A stretch of DNA of 64,000 nucleotides from positions 1-64,000 of the forward strand of contig NZ_JAIVLH010000008.1 of assembly GCF_020524345.1 (NCBI RefSeq), read 5' to 3'. The notes beneath the pieces were generated by a model. That model saw only the letters and a list, made by a program, of their open reading frames with translations. It ran no database searches and was not told where the DNA came from. This document shows, one piece after another, positions 61,919 through 64,000 of this stretch (position 1 is the stretch's first letter; each line of letters begins with the position of its first letter). A program made the translations under genes and the position numbers. The stretch is from Metabacillus niabensis (GTDB lineage Bacteria; Bacillota; Bacilli; Bacillales; Bacillaceae).

Positions 61919-62605
61919 ATGAAATTATTAATCATAGAAGATGACAAATATCTCTCGGAAACAATTAAAGAAACAACAAAAGAAATGTTTGAGGCAGAAC
62001 AGGCTTTTGATGGAGAAGAAGGACTTTATTTAGCTGAGCAAAATATCTTTGACTGCATCATATTAGACATCATGCTTCCTAATATGAATGGCTATGAAGT
62101 CCTTCAAGAACTAAGAAAGAACCAGATTAAAACGCCTGTTATTATGTTAACCGCAAAAGACGGCATCGATGATAAAATTCAAGGCTTTAAGGTAGGCGCT
62201 GATGATTACCTTGTGAAACCTTTTCACCGGGAAGAATTACTTTTACGTTTGGAGGCCATTGTCAGAAGAGCTGGCGGAGATTTAAAGGAACATGTCATTT
62301 CCTTCAAAGAGTTAAAAATGAACCTAAAAAACAAAACAGCTTATATTGAAGATGAGACTGTAAAACTAAATGGAAAACAGTATGATCTTCTGGAGTATTT
62401 AATCAACAACAAAAATACGATCCTCACAAAGGAGCAAATTTTTGATCGAATATGGGGATTTGAATCTGATACATCTACTACTGTTGTTGAGGTTTATTGC
62501 AGCAATGTCCGGAAGTCCTTAAAAAAATTCGGCTATGATCGATACATCAAAACATTCCGCGGTCTAGGCTACATGCTAACTGAGAATGGTGAAGGCAATG
62601 TTTAA
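61919..62605 (+). CDS. Response regulator, OmpR family, CiaR-like
   Basis: This 228-residue protein has a receiver domain with IIEDDKYLS, phospho-acceptor Asp in CIILDIMLPNMNGYEV and Lys in LVKPFHREELL, then a winged helix (about 130-222) with the recognition region TTVVEVYCSNVRKSLKKFGYDRYIKTFRGLGYM. AGAGGTG precedes the ATG. The stop overlaps the kinase start by 8 nt. CiaR-type repeats at three nearby promoters make it the likely binder. CiaR likeness of the protein itself is my impression and was not tested. Confidence 0.88.
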   Translation: MKLLIIEDDKYLSETIKETTKEMFEAEQAFDGEEGLYLAEQNIFDCIILDIMLPNMNGYEVLQELRKNQIKTPVIMLTAKDGIDDKIQGFKVGADDYLVKPFHREELLLRLEAIVRRAGGDLKEHVISFKELKMNLKNKTAYIEDETVKLNGKQYDLLEYLINNKNTILTKEQIFDRIWGFESDTSTTVVEVYCSNVRKSLKKFGYDRYIKTFRGLGYMLTENGEGNV

Positions 62606-63914
62606 GCAGAAAATTTTCCGTAAAGAACAACTTAAATTTATGGTATTAAACCTTATCGCCTTTACCGTTATTTTTACGATCTTTGGCTTTATTATTTATG
62701 GGCAGGTCCAAACAACCCTCTTTACCAAAACAGACGAGGAATTAACAGAATTTAAATCGATGATACTGGAAAATCAAACACTAGGACTGAATTCTCCTAA
62801 GCATGAAAACAAGCTTGATCGGGAATTTCCACCTGACGAAAGAAAAAGAAATTTTCCAAACCCTCGAATTATGATGGTGAATTGGAATGAAAATGGAGAA
62901 ATCATCAACCAAGATCAAATAGGAACATCTTTATATGAAAATTATTTACAAGACTATGAATTGGATACTGAAAATTTAGATGTGATTACAAATATAACAC
63001 TTAATGAATTATATGATTTCCGATACATTGTTTTCAAAGACCCAAACGAGAATGATGATGTCGAATATGTTCAACTTTTCATCAACACTGATGCAGAGCA
63101 AACAATCATCCATAACTTTGGAAATCTCATAATTCTCTGTTCCTCTGTCTTTGTTATTCTATCAATTTCTGCAAGTTTCGTTTTATCAAAGAGAATGATG
63201 AAGCCTATTATTCAATCTTGGAACAAGCAAACAGAGTTTGTTGAAAATGCCTCACATGAATTGAGAACACCTTTGACGATTATTCAAAATAAATTAGAGT
63301 TATTACTCACAGAACCTCAGGAAAAAATTATGAACAAGTTTGAGAATATTGCCCTGAGTCTGTCAGAAACAAGAAGATTATCCAAACTGACTTCTGACTT
63401 GTTAACTCTAGCAAGAGCTGATTCAGCTGAAACACAGCTTGTTAAGCAAGTGATCGATGTAGATTCCTTTGTTAACAATGTTTGTACACCTTATATAGAC
63501 ATTGCAGAATCACAGGACAAGCATCTTTGGTTAAAACTGAATAGCAAAATAAACATAGAAGCAGACGAACAAAGACTTCACCAGCTTTTAGTTATTTTGC
63601 TTGATAATGCATTAAAATACACCGCAGAACAAGATAGCATTGGTGTAAAAACCTATGTTGAAGACAATAAAATCGTTCTAGAAGTGACAGATACCGGCAT
63701 TGGCATTAAAAAACAAAACATGAAATACATCTTTGACCGCTTTTATCGTGAAGATCGTGCCCGTTCCCGTGACACAGGCGGTACCGGTTTAGGGCTGTCC
63801 ATTGCACACTGGATTGTAACTAAACATAATGGCACGATTACCGTTAATCAAAATCAACATAAAGGAACTACTTTTAAAGTGAAGCTACCTAAAAAGGAGA
63901 TTACAAAACCGTAA
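62598..63914 (+). CDS. Sensor histidine kinase, CiaH-like topology
   Basis: This 438-residue kinase has a membrane helix at about 13-35, an acidic extracytoplasmic region of about 135 residues, and a second helix at about 172-196. The phospho-His lies in VENASHELRTPLTIIQNKLELL; the ATPase domain has LLDNALKYT, VTDTGIGIKKQN and GGTGLGLSIAH. No HAMP domain is evident. ATG 62598 is chosen because GGTG lies 6 nt before it; an in-frame ATG at 62586 has no ribosome binding site. It is the cognate partner of the overlapping regulator gene. Confidence 0.88.
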   Translation: MFKQKIFRKEQLKFMVLNLIAFTVIFTIFGFIIYGQVQTTLFTKTDEELTEFKSMILENQTLGLNSPKHENKLDREFPPDERKRNFPNPRIMMVNWNENGEIINQDQIGTSLYENYLQDYELDTENLDVITNITLNELYDFRYIVFKDPNENDDVEYVQLFINTDAEQTIIHNFGNLIILCSSVFVILSISASFVLSKRMMKPIIQSWNKQTEFVENASHELRTPLTIIQNKLELLLTEPQEKIMNKFENIALSLSETRRLSKLTSDLLTLARADSAETQLVKQVIDVDSFVNNVCTPYIDIAESQDKHLWLKLNSKINIEADEQRLHQLLVILLDNALKYTAEQDSIGVKTYVEDNKIVLEVTDTGIGIKKQNMKYIFDRFYREDRARSRDTGGTGLGLSIAHWIVTKHNGTITVNQNQHKGTTFKVKLPKKEITKP

Positions 63915-63928
63915 TCTTCTTTTTTTTG
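63898..63928 (+). terminator. Two-component operon terminator
   Basis: AGATTAC pairs with GTAATCT around a 6-nt loop, followed by TCTTTTTTTTTG. The first arm overlaps the last codons of the kinase gene. Confidence 0.85.
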
Positions 63929-63943
63929 AATTCTTTTTCACCT

Positions 63944-63976
63944 TTTAAGGTTTGTTTAAGGTTTATCCCTAATAAT
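63944..63976 (+). promoter_or_regulatory. CiaR-type direct repeat and -10 box of a gene beyond the window
   Basis: TTTAAG (63944-63949), 5 nt, TTTAAG (63955-63960), 10 nt, AATAAT (63971-63976). It fits NTTAAG-N5-WTTAAG exactly and has the same geometry as the lipoprotein promoter; even the sequence after -10 (GTGA against GTAA) is alike. The controlled gene starts right of the window edge. Confidence 0.75.
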
Positions 63977-64000
63977 GTGAACACAGAAGTTGAGACAAAA

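Overview
The window looks like a stretch of chromosome from a low-G+C, AT-rich, endospore-former-type member of the Bacillaceae. Many gene products read like close relatives of Bacillus subtilis proteins, often at almost the same length and in the same local order: NasA/NasBCDEF, NupNOPQ, TreP/TreA/TreR, BmrC/BmrD, BceRSAB, AprX, PepT and PurU. Shine-Dalgarno sequences are strong, and TTG or GTG starts are common. No tRNA, rRNA, CRISPR array, transposase or phage gene is visible.

Layout. 381-11257 is the complete nitrate assimilation locus: nasBCDEF on the minus strand and nasA divergent on the plus strand. They share a perfect TnrA-type box at 9845-9861, and nasDEF may have its own NsrR-type site. 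Two 181/182-bp structured repeats sit before nasB and before nasD. 11350-14233 holds a MarR/MFS efflux pair and an aldo/keto reductase. 14377-20353 is a minus-strand nucleoside import operon (nupN-nupO-nupP-nupQ) that continues into a sulfite-oxidase-like gene and a nucleoside phosphorylase. 20715-29903 carries a DinB-fold protein, a HemD-like protein, purU, a two-gene Thr/Ser-type exporter, a PhoD-like phosphatase, adenine deaminase and an unknown helical protein. 30022-34124 is the trehalose operon with paired TreR operators and a cre site. 34196-38577 has pepT, an acetyltransferase, a UMF1-type MFS protein and a DUF421 membrane protein.

38615-42984 is a bmrCD-like drug exporter operon with a leader peptide, alternative RNA stems and an intrinsic terminator, which is a ribosome-mediated attenuator layout. 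43059-45094 is a complete type II (actin-like) DNA segregation cassette, parR and parM plus an iteron array, in chromosomal surroundings. 45369-51506 has an SDR, a Fur-controlled ferredoxin-NADP reductase and a divergent Fur-controlled hydroxamate-type siderophore importer. 51567-58231 has aprX, a Dabb protein and the bceRSAB antimicrobial peptide detoxification module. 58366-63976 has a GH43 glycosidase, a secreted beta-helix carbohydrate-binding lipoprotein (DUF4353/Cthe_2159 type) and a two-component system.

Most notable: (i) the chromosomal ParM/ParR/iteron cassette; (ii) a direct repeat matching the streptococcal CiaR consensus (NTTAAG-N5-WTTAAG), always 10 nt before a -10 box, at the lipoprotein promoter, at a promoter leaving the window and in degenerate form at the regulator's own promoter; (iii) three unlinked tandem arrays, all with a 52-bp period and a TGTCYTTCA core; (iv) two pairs of dispersed structured repeats; (v) the bmr attenuator. 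All assignments come from reading the sequence. Nothing was searched or computed beyond manual inspection.
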